From Streptomyces omiyaensis (GTDB taxonomy: Bacteria; Actinomycetota; Actinomycetes; Streptomycetales; Streptomycetaceae): a stretch of 64,000 nt of DNA. Shown here piece after piece: positions 1 through 8,562 of this stretch; position 1 is the first letter of the stretch, and every line of letters starts with the position of its first letter. The notes below the pieces were generated by a model that worked only from the letters and a program-made list of their open reading frames with translations, made no database searches and was not told where the DNA came from. The translations under genes and the position numbers were made by a program. The DNA is taken from positions 1 to 64,000 of the forward strand of contig NZ_BMVV01000033.1 of NCBI RefSeq assembly GCF_014650895.1, read 5' to 3'.

Positions 1-52
1 CGATGGTACTGCAGGGGGGACCCTGTGGGAGAGTAGGACACCGCCGAACAAT
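1..52 (+). rRNA. rrf: 5S ribosomal RNA, 3' end (partial)
   Basis: The first 50 or so bases match the conserved 3' part of actinobacterial 5S rRNA as I know it (GATGGTACTGCAGGGGGGAC, then the GTGGGAGAGTAGGAC helix and CCGCCGAACA). The 5' part lies outside the window. The mature 3' end is estimated at about position 52. A strong terminator follows at once, so this is the end of an rRNA operon read on the plus strand. Confidence 0.93.
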
Positions 53-63
53 CATTGTGGGAA

Positions 64-93
64 AGCCCCGCACCGTCATGGTGCGGGGCTTTT
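64..93 (+). terminator. Rho-independent terminator of the rRNA operon
   Basis: Perfect 11-bp stem AGCCCCGCACC / GGTGCGGGGCT with a 5-base loop (GTCAT), followed by TTTT. It sits 12 bases after the 5S end, as expected for rRNA transcription termination. Confidence 0.93.
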
Positions 94-212
94 CTGCGTT
101 CACCTCTCCCTTTCCCGTGTGCACGGGCGGTGCGGGGCTCTTCACTTCTCCGGGGTGCGGGCCTACCGTCGGCGGCCGGCGCGACCGACGTACGCACCTG
201 AGGAGAGCCGCC

Positions 213-1778
213 TTGGACAGACGCGCAGCCGTGGCCACCGTCCTCGCCGCCCTCCTGCTGGGGGGATCGGCGCCCCTCGTGGAGGCCCAGGGGATACCCC
301 TCGCCCTCGGGCACCGCCTCGTCGACCCCTACGAAGGGGCGCCCGGGACCGCGCGGCCGCCGGCGGGGGCGGGACCCGCCCAGCACCCCCACATGGCCCC
401 CAACGGGCGGAACGGGATGCACGCGGACGCCGCCGGCAGCGGGACGCACCCCTACCCGGGGCCGCTGGGGCGCAAGCCGGAGGTCGTCAGCGAACGGATC
501 GCGGCGATCGGCGGGGAGTGCGCCACCGTCACCTTCGACAGCGGCGGACGGCTCGTCACCGTCTGCGGCACCTTCGGCGGCTTCCTCCTCAAACTGCTCG
601 ACCCCCGCAGCCTGGACACGCTCGCCGAGTACCGGCTGCCGCAACGGTCCTCGACCGTGGAGGCGATCACCCGGCTCGACTTCGGGAAGATCTTCAAGGA
701 CACCTCGGGCGGGGCCTACTTCTACCTGGACGACCGCGACCGCGTGGTCCTCGCCGACCCCCGGCAGCACGTGCTGCGGATCTCCCACGGACAGCGGGCC
801 GACGGCGGCTGGGAGTTCCGGGTCGACGACGACTGGGACCTCACCCCGCTGGTGCCGCACGACTGCGTCGGCTGGAGCGACCTCCTCCCCGACGGGGAGT
901 GCGATCCCGTCACCTCCGTCATGCCGGACTGGGACGGGAGGATCTGGTGGGTCACCCGGCACGGCAGGGTCGGGACCGTCGACCCGGCCACGGGCGCCGT
1001 GCGGGCGATCCGGCTGGAGGGAGAGGAGATCCAGAACTCGTTCTCCGTCGCCGAGGACGGCGTCTCCCTCGTCACCGACCACGCGCTGTACGCCTTCGAG
1101 GCCGGCCCCGACGGGACACCGCGGGTGCTGTGGCGGGAGACGTACGACCGGGGGAGCGGGACCAAGCCCGGCTCGGTCAACCAGGGTTCCGGCACCACGC
1201 CCGACCTCTTCGGGCGGCGGGAGGAGTACGTGGCGATCACCGACAACGCCGACGACCGGATGCGCGTGCTCGTCTACCGGCGCGGGGCGGACGTGCCCGC
1301 GGGGGAGCGGCTCGTCTGCGCGGTGCCGGTGTTCCGCTCCGGGGCCTCCACCACCGACAACTCCATGATCAGCTGGGGTGACAGCCTCGTGGTGGAGAAC
1401 AACTACGGCTACGAGAACCCCTCGTCGCTCGGGTTCGGGCGCAGCGTCGTCGGCGGGGCGACCCGCATCGACGTGCGGGCCGACGGGAGCGGCTGCGACG
1501 TCGTCTGGGAGAGCGACGTGCGGTCGCCGTCCACCGTGCCCAAACTGTCCACCGTCAACGGACTGCTCTACTTCTACGAGAAGCGCCCCCACCGCCTCGG
1601 CATCGACGCCTGGTACCTCACCGCCGTCGACTTCGGCACCGGGGCCCGCGTCTTCTCCCGGTTCACCGGGACGGGACTCGCCTACGACAACAACTGGGCA
1701 CCGGTCACCCTCGGACCCGACGGCACCGCCTACGTCGGGGTCTTCAACGGCATCGTCGCCGTGCGCGACACCGGCTGA
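213..1778 (+). CDS. secreted beta-propeller-like protein, function unknown
   Basis: Protein of 521 aa. The TTG start at 213 is chosen because AGGAGAG lies at 201-207 with good spacing and the protein then begins with a classical signal peptide (MDRRAA, hydrophobic core AVATVLAALLLGG, Ala-rich cleavage region ending near VEAQ). The frame stays open upstream into the 5S gene, which is not coding. The mature part starts with a Gly/Pro/His-rich linker (to about residue 85), followed by repeated blades with D-G-R, W-W-V and G-T-A-Y-V-G patterns typical of PQQ-like or WD40-like propellers. No catalytic motif is recognised. It is probably exported and may bind or sense an extracellular ligand. It converges on the VOC gene, with a shared terminator between them. 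Confidence 0.8.
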   Translation: MDRRAAVATVLAALLLGGSAPLVEAQGIPLALGHRLVDPYEGAPGTARPPAGAGPAQHPHMAPNGRNGMHADAAGSGTHPYPGPLGRKPEVVSERIAAIGGECATVTFDSGGRLVTVCGTFGGFLLKLLDPRSLDTLAEYRLPQRSSTVEAITRLDFGKIFKDTSGGAYFYLDDRDRVVLADPRQHVLRISHGQRADGGWEFRVDDDWDLTPLVPHDCVGWSDLLPDGECDPVTSVMPDWDGRIWWVTRHGRVGTVDPATGAVRAIRLEGEEIQNSFSVAEDGVSLVTDHALYAFEAGPDGTPRVLWRETYDRGSGTKPGSVNQGSGTTPDLFGRREEYVAITDNADDRMRVLVYRRGADVPAGERLVCAVPVFRSGASTTDNSMISWGDSLVVENNYGYENPSSLGFGRSVVGGATRIDVRADGSGCDVVWESDVRSPSTVPKLSTVNGLLYFYEKRPHRLGIDAWYLTAVDFGTGARVFSRFTGTGLAYDNNWAPVTLGPDGTAYVGVFNGIVAVRDTG

Positions 1779-1788
1779 GCGGTGACGG

Positions 1789-1833
1789 ACGGGGACGGTG
1801 CGCGCCCCCGGCAGGGCGCCGCACCGTCCCCGT
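1789..1833. terminator. bidirectional terminator
   Basis: Perfect 14-bp inverted repeat (ACGGGGACGGTGCG / CGCACCGTCCCCGT) with further inner pairing, between the convergent propeller gene and VOC gene. Confidence 0.8.
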
Positions 1834-1847
1834 ACCGCCCGTGCCGG

Positions 1848-2645
1848 TCACTCCATCGGCGGCATCTCGCCGACCGTGGTCCGGACGTCGATCACCGCGA
1901 AGGCGGCGCCCTGCGGGTCGAGGAGGGCGGCGAAGCGGCCGAAGGGGCTGTCCATCGGGCCGAAGACCTTGCGTCCGCCGAGCGCCTCCGCGGCGGTGAC
2001 CGCCAGGTCGCAGTTGTCGACGGCGAAGTAGACCTGGACGTAGGAGGGAACCTCCGGGGGGAAGTCCTCGGGCGTCATCCGCATCCGGCCGAGGAGCGGG
2101 CCGGCGCCGAGATCGAAGACCTTGAAGTCCATCGTGTCGTCGGTCATCTTCTTCGCGGCGTAGCCGAAGACCGAGGTGAAGAAGGCGTCCGACTTCTCGG
2201 GCTCACGGGTGAAGACCTCCGCCCAGACATAGGAACCGGACTCCCCCTCGAGCTCGAAGCCCTCGTGGACTCCCCCCTGCCAGAGGCCGAACACCACGCC
2301 GGCGGGGTCCTGGGCGAGGCACATGGAGCCGAACTCGCCGACCTTCATCGGCTCCATCAGCACCGTGCCGCCCGCCGCCCTGATCCTCCCGGCCGTGGCG
2401 GTGACGTCGTCGGAGGCGAGGTAGAGACACCACGCCGACTGGGGCGGGGTGTCCCCGCCGGGCATCGGCGGCACGACCGCGGCGACCGCCTTGCCGTTCT
2501 TGTAGGCCTGGGTGTAGTTCCCGAACTCCGTCGACTCCTCGCCGAAGCTCCAGCCCAGCACGTCGGCGTAGAACGTCTTCGCGCCCTCGGTGTCGGTGAA
2601 CATCGCGTCGGTCCAGACCGGGGTGCCTTCAGGTCGTGCGGCCAT
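1848..2645 (-). CDS. VOC family protein (two glyoxalase-like domains)
   Basis: Protein of 265 aa with two vicinal-oxygen-chelate modules, about residues 8-125 and 135-262. Each has the betaalphabetabetabeta pattern; the first opens with PVWTDAMFTDTEGAKTFYAD followed by VLGWSF. It resembles actinobacterial antigen/hydroxylase-type VOC proteins (the Cfp30B type). Members bind a metal or small electrophile, or act as resistance or isomerase enzymes; the substrate cannot be read from sequence. ATG start at 2645. A second gene of the same architecture lies at 17954-18769. Confidence 0.88.
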   Translation of the reverse strand: MAARPEGTPVWTDAMFTDTEGAKTFYADVLGWSFGEESTEFGNYTQAYKNGKAVAAVVPPMPGGDTPPQSAWCLYLASDDVTATAGRIRAAGGTVLMEPMKVGEFGSMCLAQDPAGVVFGLWQGGVHEGFELEGESGSYVWAEVFTREPEKSDAFFTSVFGYAAKKMTDDTMDFKVFDLGAGPLLGRMRMTPEDFPPEVPSYVQVYFAVDNCDLAVTAAEALGGRKVFGPMDSPFGRFAALLDPQGAAFAVIDVRTTVGEMPPME

Positions 2646-2704
2646 GACGTGACTCTCGCTTCCGATCGGTGACGTGGTGCGTGGCGCGTGGCCCCGTGAC
2701 CACG

Positions 2705-3241
2705 CTAGTCACGACCCGCCCGTCCCGCGCGGTGACGCGCGGCCCGCCCCAGGGCGTAGCGGTGGAAGGGGGCCTCGGGGAGCGGCAGGTCGGGCCGCCA
2801 CACGGAGAGGACCTGGGCGGAGGGGAGGAACAGCGCCTCCGGCAGCCCGTCGGGCGAGGTCCACTCCCAGCGCACGATCTTCTCCGGCTCGGCCGGTGAC
2901 GGCGTCCCCGTGAAGGAGCGGACCACCGTCGCCGCCGTCATGCGGGTCAGGTCCGGCGAGGTCACCGTGTCGAGCAGCAGCCCGAGGACCTCCACGTCGG
3001 CGGCGTCCGCGCGCAGGGTGGTCTCCTCGGCCAGCTCCCTGGCCGCCGCCTCCTCGATCGACTCGCCCGGCTCGACCCCGCCGCCCGGCAGCTCCCACAC
3101 CCCCGAGCGGTCCAGGCCCAGCAGGACCCGGCCCCGGGCGTCGACGACCACCAGACCGGCCCCCAGGGCCGCCGTCGGGGCCGGGGGCCGGGTGTTGCGG
3201 GAGGCGGCGGCGGGATCGGAGGCGTACGCGTCGGACGTCAT
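2705..3241 (-). CDS. Nudix hydrolase
   Basis: Protein of 178 aa. The Nudix box is visible at about residues 54-77 as GVEPGESIEEAAARELAEE; the invariant Gly near the box end (G-U) is replaced by Thr. All metal-binding Glu residues (RE-x2-EE) are present, so activity on nucleoside diphosphate derivatives is plausible. The first 20 residues are Ala/Pro-rich. ATG start at 3241. A C-terminal Arg-rich tail follows the fold. The substrate is unknown. Confidence 0.88.
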   Translation of the reverse strand: MTSDAYASDPAAASRNTRPPAPTAALGAGLVVVDARGRVLLGLDRSGVWELPGGGVEPGESIEEAAARELAEETTLRADAADVEVLGLLLDTVTSPDLTRMTAATVVRSFTGTPSPAEPEKIVRWEWTSPDGLPEALFLPSAQVLSVWRPDLPLPEAPFHRYALGRAARHRAGRAGRD

Positions 3242-3275
3242 GCGCCCTGTCTACCAGCCGCCACCGACAGCGGGC

Positions 3276-4208
3276 TCACCGCGCGGCGGCCGGCGGGACC
3301 ACCGCGACCGGACAGGCCGCGTGGTGGAGCACCGCGTGCGCCACCGACCCCACCAGGAGCTCCGCGATCCGGTGCCGGTGGTGCCGGCCCACGACCAGCA
3401 GGGCCGCCCGGCCGGAGGCGTCCACCAGGACGCCGGCCGCGTCCCCGGGCATCACCGTCCCCACCAGCTCCACCCCCGGCCACCGCTCGGCGAAGGGGCG
3501 CAGCCGGGCCCCCTGCTCGCGACGGGCCTCCGCGAGGAGTCCCTCCGCGTCGTCCGCGAGCGGCAGCGGCGGGGGCACCTGGAGGGCCGGGGACGGGGCC
3601 GCGACCAGCGCGGAAGGGGTCGGCGGGAGCCGCAGCACGGTCATCGCCTCCAGCGGTACGCCGCGCAGTCCCGCGGTCTCGAAGGCGAAGGCCACCACCT
3701 CGTCCGGGGTCTCCTCCGGATGCAGCCCGAGCAGGATCCGGCCGGCCTCCGGGCCGCTGTCGAGGGAGGCCGTGCGGGCCTCGTGCGGCACCACCACCAG
3801 GGGGCAGGGGGAGCGGGCGGCCAGCGCCCGGCCCGTGGAGCCGAGCAGGAGGCTGGCGAAGCCGCCGTGCCCCCGGGAGCCCGTCACCAGGAGGCGGGCG
3901 CCGCGGGCCGCGTCCGGCAGCACCTCGGTGACCGTGCCGTCCAGGGACGCGTACCGCACCGGCACGCGGGGGCCGCGCTCCTCGACGACGGTCCGGACCG
4001 CGTCCAGGACCGTGTCCGGCAGGTGGGGGTCCGTGCCCAGCGAGGCGATCCGGGCCGCGCCCAGCTGGAGCGCCTCGGAGCGGACGTGGGCCACGACCAG
4101 CGGGGCGCCCAGGGCCTCGGCGGCGCCCAGCGCCCAGGAGAGGGCGCGCAGGCTGTGCTCGGAGCCGTCGACGGCGGCGACGACGGGCGGGTCGGTTACC
4201 TCGTTCAT
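3276..4208 (-). CDS. universal stress protein, tandem UspA domains
   Basis: Protein of 310 aa beginning MNEVTDPPVVAAVDGSEHS; the open frame upstream overlaps the next gene and is ignored. Two UspA folds, about residues 8-145 and 160-308. The first keeps the ATP-binding signature G-x2-G-x9-G-S/T (in TGSRGHGGFASLLLGSTG). In the second (VVGRHHRHRIAELLVGS) the middle Gly is lost but the GS is kept. Such proteins are usually dormancy, hypoxia or stress modulators that bind ATP. GAGG lies upstream of the start. The gene follows a DUF5997 gene on the same strand. Confidence 0.9.
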   Translation of the reverse strand: MNEVTDPPVVAAVDGSEHSLRALSWALGAAEALGAPLVVAHVRSEALQLGAARIASLGTDPHLPDTVLDAVRTVVEERGPRVPVRYASLDGTVTEVLPDAARGARLLVTGSRGHGGFASLLLGSTGRALAARSPCPLVVVPHEARTASLDSGPEAGRILLGLHPEETPDEVVAFAFETAGLRGVPLEAMTVLRLPPTPSALVAAPSPALQVPPPLPLADDAEGLLAEARREQGARLRPFAERWPGVELVGTVMPGDAAGVLVDASGRAALLVVGRHHRHRIAELLVGSVAHAVLHHAACPVAVVPPAAAR

Positions 4209-4266
4209 GAGGGGATGCCTCCCGCGCCCGGCGCCGCGCCACACCGGCGACGGCGCGCGGGGTCCG

Positions 4267-4677
4267 TCAGGCGGACTGCTCGCGGGCGGCCTGGTCGGCG
4301 GCGCGCTGCGCGTTGCGCTCCTTGATCCGCACGGTCTCCTTGCGGACCTCGGACTGGGTGGCGCGCTCCTTGACCAGCCACTCCGGGGCCTCGGCCTTGA
4401 GGGCCTCGATCTGCTCGGTGGTGAGCGCCTCGGTGACCCCGCCGCGGGCGAGGCCGGAGATGGAGATGCCGAGCTTGGCGGCCACGACCGGGCGCGGGTG
4501 CGGGCCGTTCTGGCGCAGCTCCTGGAGCCAGGCCGGGGGGTCGGCCTGGAGCTCGTTGAGCTCGCCGCGCGAGACCACGCCCTCCTGGAAGTCGGCGGGG
4601 GTGGCTTCGAGGTACACACCCAGCTTCTTCGCCGCGGTCGCGGGCTTCATCGTCTGGGAGTTCTGGTGCTGCGTCAT
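4267..4677 (-). CDS. DUF5997 family protein
   Basis: Protein of 136 aa from the ATG at 4677 (MTQHQNSQTMKPATAAKKLG). An in-frame start exists 21 bases upstream, but family members as I recall begin at this MT-x-HQ motif. It contains a small all-helical fold with LGVYLEATPADFQ and ends in an Arg/Ala-rich coiled segment. Function is unknown. It is divergently paired with a LysR-type substrate-binding protein 92 bp away, a pairing I recognise from streptomycetes, which suggests a shared role or regulation. Confidence 0.82.
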   Translation of the reverse strand: MTQHQNSQTMKPATAAKKLGVYLEATPADFQEGVVSRGELNELQADPPAWLQELRQNGPHPRPVVAAKLGISISGLARGGVTEALTTEQIEALKAEAPEWLVKERATQSEVRKETVRIKERNAQRAADQAAREQSA

Positions 4678-4769
4678 GGTGTCCAGGGTATCGAGCACAC
4701 GGACGTCCGCCGACCACGGGCACTCGCCGACCTGCGCCGACGGGCCGGACCGGCGGGTAATCTTGCGGG

Positions 4770-5525
4770 GTGACTGACTCCTCCCCGGCCCCCACGACCT
4801 TCCGGCTCGGCTTCGTGCCCGGTGTGACCCCCTCGAAGTGGGTGCGGATCTGGGAGCAGCGGCTGCCCGACGTCGCCCTCGCGCTCCTCCAGCTCGCGCC
4901 CGCCGAGTCCTTCGCGGCGCTGCGGGAGGGGACGGCGGACGCGGCGCTGCTGCGGCTGCCGGTCGACGGCGAGGACCTGAGCGCGATCCCGCTGTACGAG
5001 GAGACGACCGTGGTGGTCGTGCCCAAGGACCACCTGTTCGCCGCGGCCGAGGAGCTCGCCGCCGAGGACCTGGCGGACGAGCTGGTGCTGCACCCGCTCG
5101 ACGACACCCTCGACTGGGAGGCGCCGCCCGGCCGGCCCGCCCTCCAGCGGCCGCAGACCACGGCAGACGCGATCGAGCTGGTCGCCGCCGGGGTCGGGGT
5201 GCTCCTGGTCCCGCAGTCGCTGGCCCGGCTGCACCACCGCAAGGACCTCACGTACCGCACGGTCACCGGTGTCCCGCAGTCCCGGGTGGCGCTGTCCTGG
5301 CCCAGGACCGAGGAGGCGCCCGACCTGGTCGAGGAGTTCATCGGGATCGTCCGGGGGCGGACCGTGAACAGCACCCGGGGGCGCCGGGCGGAGGCCCAGA
5401 AGGGCCAGAAGACGGCCAAGCCCGCGCGGAAGGCCGCCGGGGCGAAGCCGGCCCGGCCGGCGAAGCCCGCCCGGGGCAAGGGCGGCGCCGCCGGACGCGG
5501 CGGGAAGCCCCGCCGCGGGCGCTGA
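4770..5525 (+). CDS. LysR substrate-binding domain protein lacking an HTH
   Basis: Protein of 251 aa with a GTG start at 4770. Residues 8-200 form the periplasmic-binding-like effector domain of LysR regulators (RLGFVPGVTPSKWVRIWEQ; later VVVPKDHLFAA). No winged-helix DNA-binding domain precedes it. The last 50 residues are a Lys/Ala/Arg/Pro-rich basic tail (AKPARKAAGAKPARPAKPAR) that could bind nucleic acid non-specifically. Probably an effector-sensing partner of the divergent DUF5997 protein; this is inference from the conserved pairing. Confidence 0.85.
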   Translation: MTDSSPAPTTFRLGFVPGVTPSKWVRIWEQRLPDVALALLQLAPAESFAALREGTADAALLRLPVDGEDLSAIPLYEETTVVVVPKDHLFAAAEELAAEDLADELVLHPLDDTLDWEAPPGRPALQRPQTTADAIELVAAGVGVLLVPQSLARLHHRKDLTYRTVTGVPQSRVALSWPRTEEAPDLVEEFIGIVRGRTVNSTRGRRAEAQKGQKTAKPARKAAGAKPARPAKPARGKGGAAGRGGKPRRGR

Positions 5526-5600
5526 ACGGGGCCCTCGGCATACTCCTCCTGATGATCGATCGCCCACCCCCCCGGTGGGCCCCGAGAACAGGAGAAGCCC

Positions 5601-6179
5601 TTGGCAGCCAGTTTCAGGACCGTGATCGAGGTGGCGCCCGCCCACCTCGACGAGGCCCGGTCGATCGACCGGGTCTTCCAGGAGGCGATCGCCCCCGCCA
5701 CCGTCAACTTCGACTTCGCGGCCATCCACCGGGCCGCGGCCGCCGTGCCGGACTGCACCGTCGTCCGCATGGTGCGCGGCTGGGGGCTCAAGGAGCACGC
5801 GCCGCTGCTCGTCATGGTGCTCTCGCTCAAGGAGGCCGTCCGCCAGGCCCTGCCGGCCGAGTGCGCGGAGGCGGGCTTCTGGGGGACGGTGGAGCGGGAG
5901 CTGGTCGCCGCCTTCACCGGTCTCGGCGAGGAGTCCGAGCAGCGCGGGCTGTCGTTCTACGAGGAGTCCGAGCAGCGCACCCGCTACTACCGTGACCTCT
6001 TCTTCGCGCTCCAGGACGAGGGCACGGGCGACGTCCTGCACGCGCTCGCGTTCTGCGTGGACGTCACCGTCGAGCTGCCGAAGGAGCAGGTGCTCGGGCT
6101 CGGTCTGACGGACACGGCGCCGTTCTCCGTCGGGCTCAACGCGATCGTGCTGCGCCGGCCGCTCGCCGTCGCGGCCTGA
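5601..6179 (+). CDS. Cyt-like delta-endotoxin family protein (putative pore-former)
   Basis: Protein of 192 aa with a TTG start at 5601 and GGAGAA at 5591-5596. It aligns by eye with the single-domain Bacillus thuringiensis Cyt toxins: FQEAIAPATVNFDF corresponds to the Cyt FQNALVPTSTDF block. The C-terminal half (Y-x5-Q-RTRYYRDLFFALQDEGTG, then PKEQVLGLGLTDTAPFSVGL and RRPL) follows the Cyt order of NVLFAIQN, VKEQVLFFTIQDSASYNV and FAQPL. It lacks the N-terminal propeptide-like extension of Cyt1/Cyt2 (about 250 aa). No signal peptide is seen. Cyt proteins insert into membranes and form pores; activity here is unknown. The neighbours do not suggest a dedicated export system. Confidence 0.75.
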   Translation: MAASFRTVIEVAPAHLDEARSIDRVFQEAIAPATVNFDFAAIHRAAAAVPDCTVVRMVRGWGLKEHAPLLVMVLSLKEAVRQALPAECAEAGFWGTVERELVAAFTGLGEESEQRGLSFYEESEQRTRYYRDLFFALQDEGTGDVLHALAFCVDVTVELPKEQVLGLGLTDTAPFSVGLNAIVLRRPLAVAA

Positions 6180-6215
6180 CCCACCGCCGCCGGCCCGCCG
6201 TCCCGGGCCGGACCC

Positions 6216-6776
6216 TCAGCGCGGCCACGGCCCGTAGCCCTCGCCCCCGCCGTTTCCCCGCACGCCCCCGTTCCCGTCCCCGCCGTCGCTCCCGCGCCGG
6301 GCGACGAGCGGCACCGCGAACCAGCACAGCGCCAGCCACAGCGCCATCACGCCGACCAGCACCAGCGCGATGCCGTCGTCCAGCACCATCCGCGTGATCA
6401 GCAGGAACGTCGAGACCATCGTCAGGTAGAGCAGCACCACGCCGACCAGCGTCAGGCGCGCCGCCCAGTTCACCGTCTCCGGCTTGAGCCGGCGCCCGGC
6501 GACCAGCCGGTGCACCGCCACCGGTGCGACGAGGGCGCCCGTGGTGGCCGCTCCCAGACAGAACGTGACCACGTAGATCATCCGGTCCGCCGTGCCCAGC
6601 TCCGTGAAACGCGGCTGGAAGACGACGGCGACGAGGAAGCCGAAGAGGATCTGGGTGCCCGTCTGGGCGACCCGCAGTTCCTGGAGGAGTTCGTTCCACC
6701 GCCGGTCCGCGCGCTGCGCCGGGCTCTCCCCGCGCCCGTCGTCGTGCGGTACGGCGCTGCCGCTTCCGGTGGTCAT
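6216..6776 (-). CDS. DUF6328 family membrane protein
   Basis: Protein of 186 aa from the ATG at 6776. The conserved cytoplasmic motif RRWNELLQELRVAQTGTQIL comes first, followed by four hydrophobic segments (GFLVAVVFQ, MIYVVTFCLGAATTGALVAP, LTLVGVVLLYLTMVSTFLLI and IALVLVGVMALWLALCWFAVPL) and a Gly-rich tail. Family members are small integral membrane proteins of unknown function common in Streptomyces. An in-frame GTG/ATG region further upstream lacks the conserved sequence. Confidence 0.85.
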   Translation of the reverse strand: MTTGSGSAVPHDDGRGESPAQRADRRWNELLQELRVAQTGTQILFGFLVAVVFQPRFTELGTADRMIYVVTFCLGAATTGALVAPVAVHRLVAGRRLKPETVNWAARLTLVGVVLLYLTMVSTFLLITRMVLDDGIALVLVGVMALWLALCWFAVPLVARRGSDGGDGNGGVRGNGGGEGYGPWPR

Positions 6777-6872
6777 ACGGGGCGAGTGCCCCCGCCCCCG
6801 CCCCGTATGCACCGGTTCGGGGCGCGCCTCCTCCGTGCGCACCCCGGCCGGCGCCGGACCACCGGTCCGGCG

Positions 6873-8534
6873 TCAGCCCACCGGTCCGCGCAGTCTGCCG
6901 CGGCGGGCCGCCGCGACCAGCTCGGGGACCGTGGCGAGCTTGACCCGCGGCCGGCCGGCGGCCGCGCCCCGGGCCCGTTCGGCCCGGTCGATGGCGGCCA
7001 GGCCGCGGGCGTCGATCAGCCGGCCGGTGCGGTCGCGGGCGAGCCGGGCGAAGGCCTTCGCGGAGCCGGCCGGTTTCGGGAGGCGGCCGTCGACGGCGTC
7101 CGCGAGGAGGCTGCCGACGGTCTCGGCGGCGCAGGCGCGGTTGGCGCCGATGCCGCCCGAGGGGCCGCGCTTGATCCAGCCGACGACGTAGGCGCCGGTC
7201 ATGCCGTCGACCCGGCCGGCGGTGTGCGGGACGGTGCCGGTGGCCTCGTCGAAGGGGAGTCCGGCGAGCGGGACGCCCCGGTAGCCGATGGCCCGGACCA
7301 GGAGCCCGGCCGGGATCTCGGCGGGGCCGTCGGCGCCGCCGGCGCGGACCGCGCGGACCGCGTCCGGGCCGAGCGCCTCCTCGGGCGCCGAGTGGAAGCG
7401 GAGCACGATGCGGCGCGGGCCGCCGTCGCCGGGGGCGCGGGTCCAGTCGACGGTCTCGCGGGTCGCGTCCCGCAGGAGCGCGGCCTTGTCGCCGGGTCCC
7501 GCGGCGTCGATGGCCCCGGCGATCCGCGGGTCGTGGGTGTCGACGACGAGCTCGACGCCGGGCACGTGGCCGAGGGCGAGGAGCTCGGAGGCGGTGTACG
7601 CCGCGTCCTCGGGGCCGCGCCGGCCGAGCAGCACCACCTCGCGGACCCGGGAGTCGCGCAGGGCGGCGAGGGCGTGGTCGGCGATGTCGGTGGCGGCGAG
7701 CGCGGCGGGGTCGGAGACGAGGATCCGGGCCACGTCCAGGGCCACGTTGCCGTTGCCGACGATCACCGCCCGCCGGGCGGTGCCCAGGGCGACCGCTTCG
7801 GGCGCGGTCTCCGGGTGGGCGTTGTACCAGGAGACGAGGGAGGTCGCGGAGAGGCTGCCGGGCAGGTCCTCGCCGGGGATGCCGAGGCGCCGGTCGGACG
7901 GGGCGCCGACCGCGTAGACGACGGCGTCGTGGTGGGCGGCCAGCTCCTCGGGGGTGACGTCCTTGCCGATCTCCACGCCGAGCCGGACGGTCGCCCGGGG
8001 GTGGGTGTGGAAGCGGGCGAGGGCGTCGCCGGCGCCCTTGGTGCCGGGGTGGTCGGGGGCGACGCCGTAGCGGACGAGCCCGCCGGCCACCGGGAGCCGG
8101 TCGATGAGGGTGACCTCGGCGTTGGTGTGCAGCAGCAGGTCCTCGGCGGCGTACATGCCGGCCGGTCCGGTGCCGACGACGGCGACCCGGATCGGGGCGA
8201 AGTCGGAGGGCAGCGAGCGGGCGAAGGCCGGCTCGCCCCAGGCGTGGAAGGTGGGGGAGGCGAGGACGGGGGCGGGTTCGCGGCCCTCGTAGTGGGCGGC
8301 GTTGATCGCCTCGTACTTCTTCAGCGGCCCGGTGAGCCGGTCGACCGGGAAGATCGCGTCGACCGGGCAGGCGTCGGCGCAGGCCCCGCAGTCGATGCAG
8401 GTCTTCGGGTCGACGTAGAGCATCTCGGTGGTGCCGAAGTCCGGCTCGTCGGGCGTCGGGTGGATGCAGTTGACCGGGCAGACGGCGACGCAGGTGGCGT
8501 CGGAGCAGCAGGTCTGGGTGATGGCGTAGGTCAT
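6873..8534 (-). CDS. fprB: FprB-type ferredoxin--NADP+ reductase with N-terminal ferredoxin domain
   Basis: Protein of 553 aa. Residues 1-60 hold two iron-sulfur cysteine motifs (CCSDATCVAVCPVNCIHP and CIDCGACADACP). From about residue 105 an adrenodoxin-reductase-type flavoenzyme follows: FAD site VVGTGPAGMYAAEDLLL, NADP site VIVGNGNVALDVARIL, and a C-terminal GWIKRGPSGGIG signature. It passes electrons from NADPH to ferredoxin-type partners. It lies 28 bp downstream of the AurF-type oxygenase gene on the same strand, so it is the likely electron source for that diiron enzyme. ATG start at 8534. Confidence 0.92.
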   Translation of the reverse strand: MTYAITQTCCSDATCVAVCPVNCIHPTPDEPDFGTTEMLYVDPKTCIDCGACADACPVDAIFPVDRLTGPLKKYEAINAAHYEGREPAPVLASPTFHAWGEPAFARSLPSDFAPIRVAVVGTGPAGMYAAEDLLLHTNAEVTLIDRLPVAGGLVRYGVAPDHPGTKGAGDALARFHTHPRATVRLGVEIGKDVTPEELAAHHDAVVYAVGAPSDRRLGIPGEDLPGSLSATSLVSWYNAHPETAPEAVALGTARRAVIVGNGNVALDVARILVSDPAALAATDIADHALAALRDSRVREVVLLGRRGPEDAAYTASELLALGHVPGVELVVDTHDPRIAGAIDAAGPGDKAALLRDATRETVDWTRAPGDGGPRRIVLRFHSAPEEALGPDAVRAVRAGGADGPAEIPAGLLVRAIGYRGVPLAGLPFDEATGTVPHTAGRVDGMTGAYVVGWIKRGPSGGIGANRACAAETVGSLLADAVDGRLPKPAGSAKAFARLARDRTGRLIDARGLAAIDRAERARGAAAGRPRVKLATVPELVAAARRGRLRGPVG

Positions 8535-8562
8535 GGCGGCGGCTCGGCTCGGCTCGGCGGGG

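Noticed and set aside
3..212. N-terminal extension of the first protein starting inside the 5S gene
   Set aside because: It would read through rRNA and its terminator. The TTG at 213 has a good ribosome binding site and begins a signal peptide.
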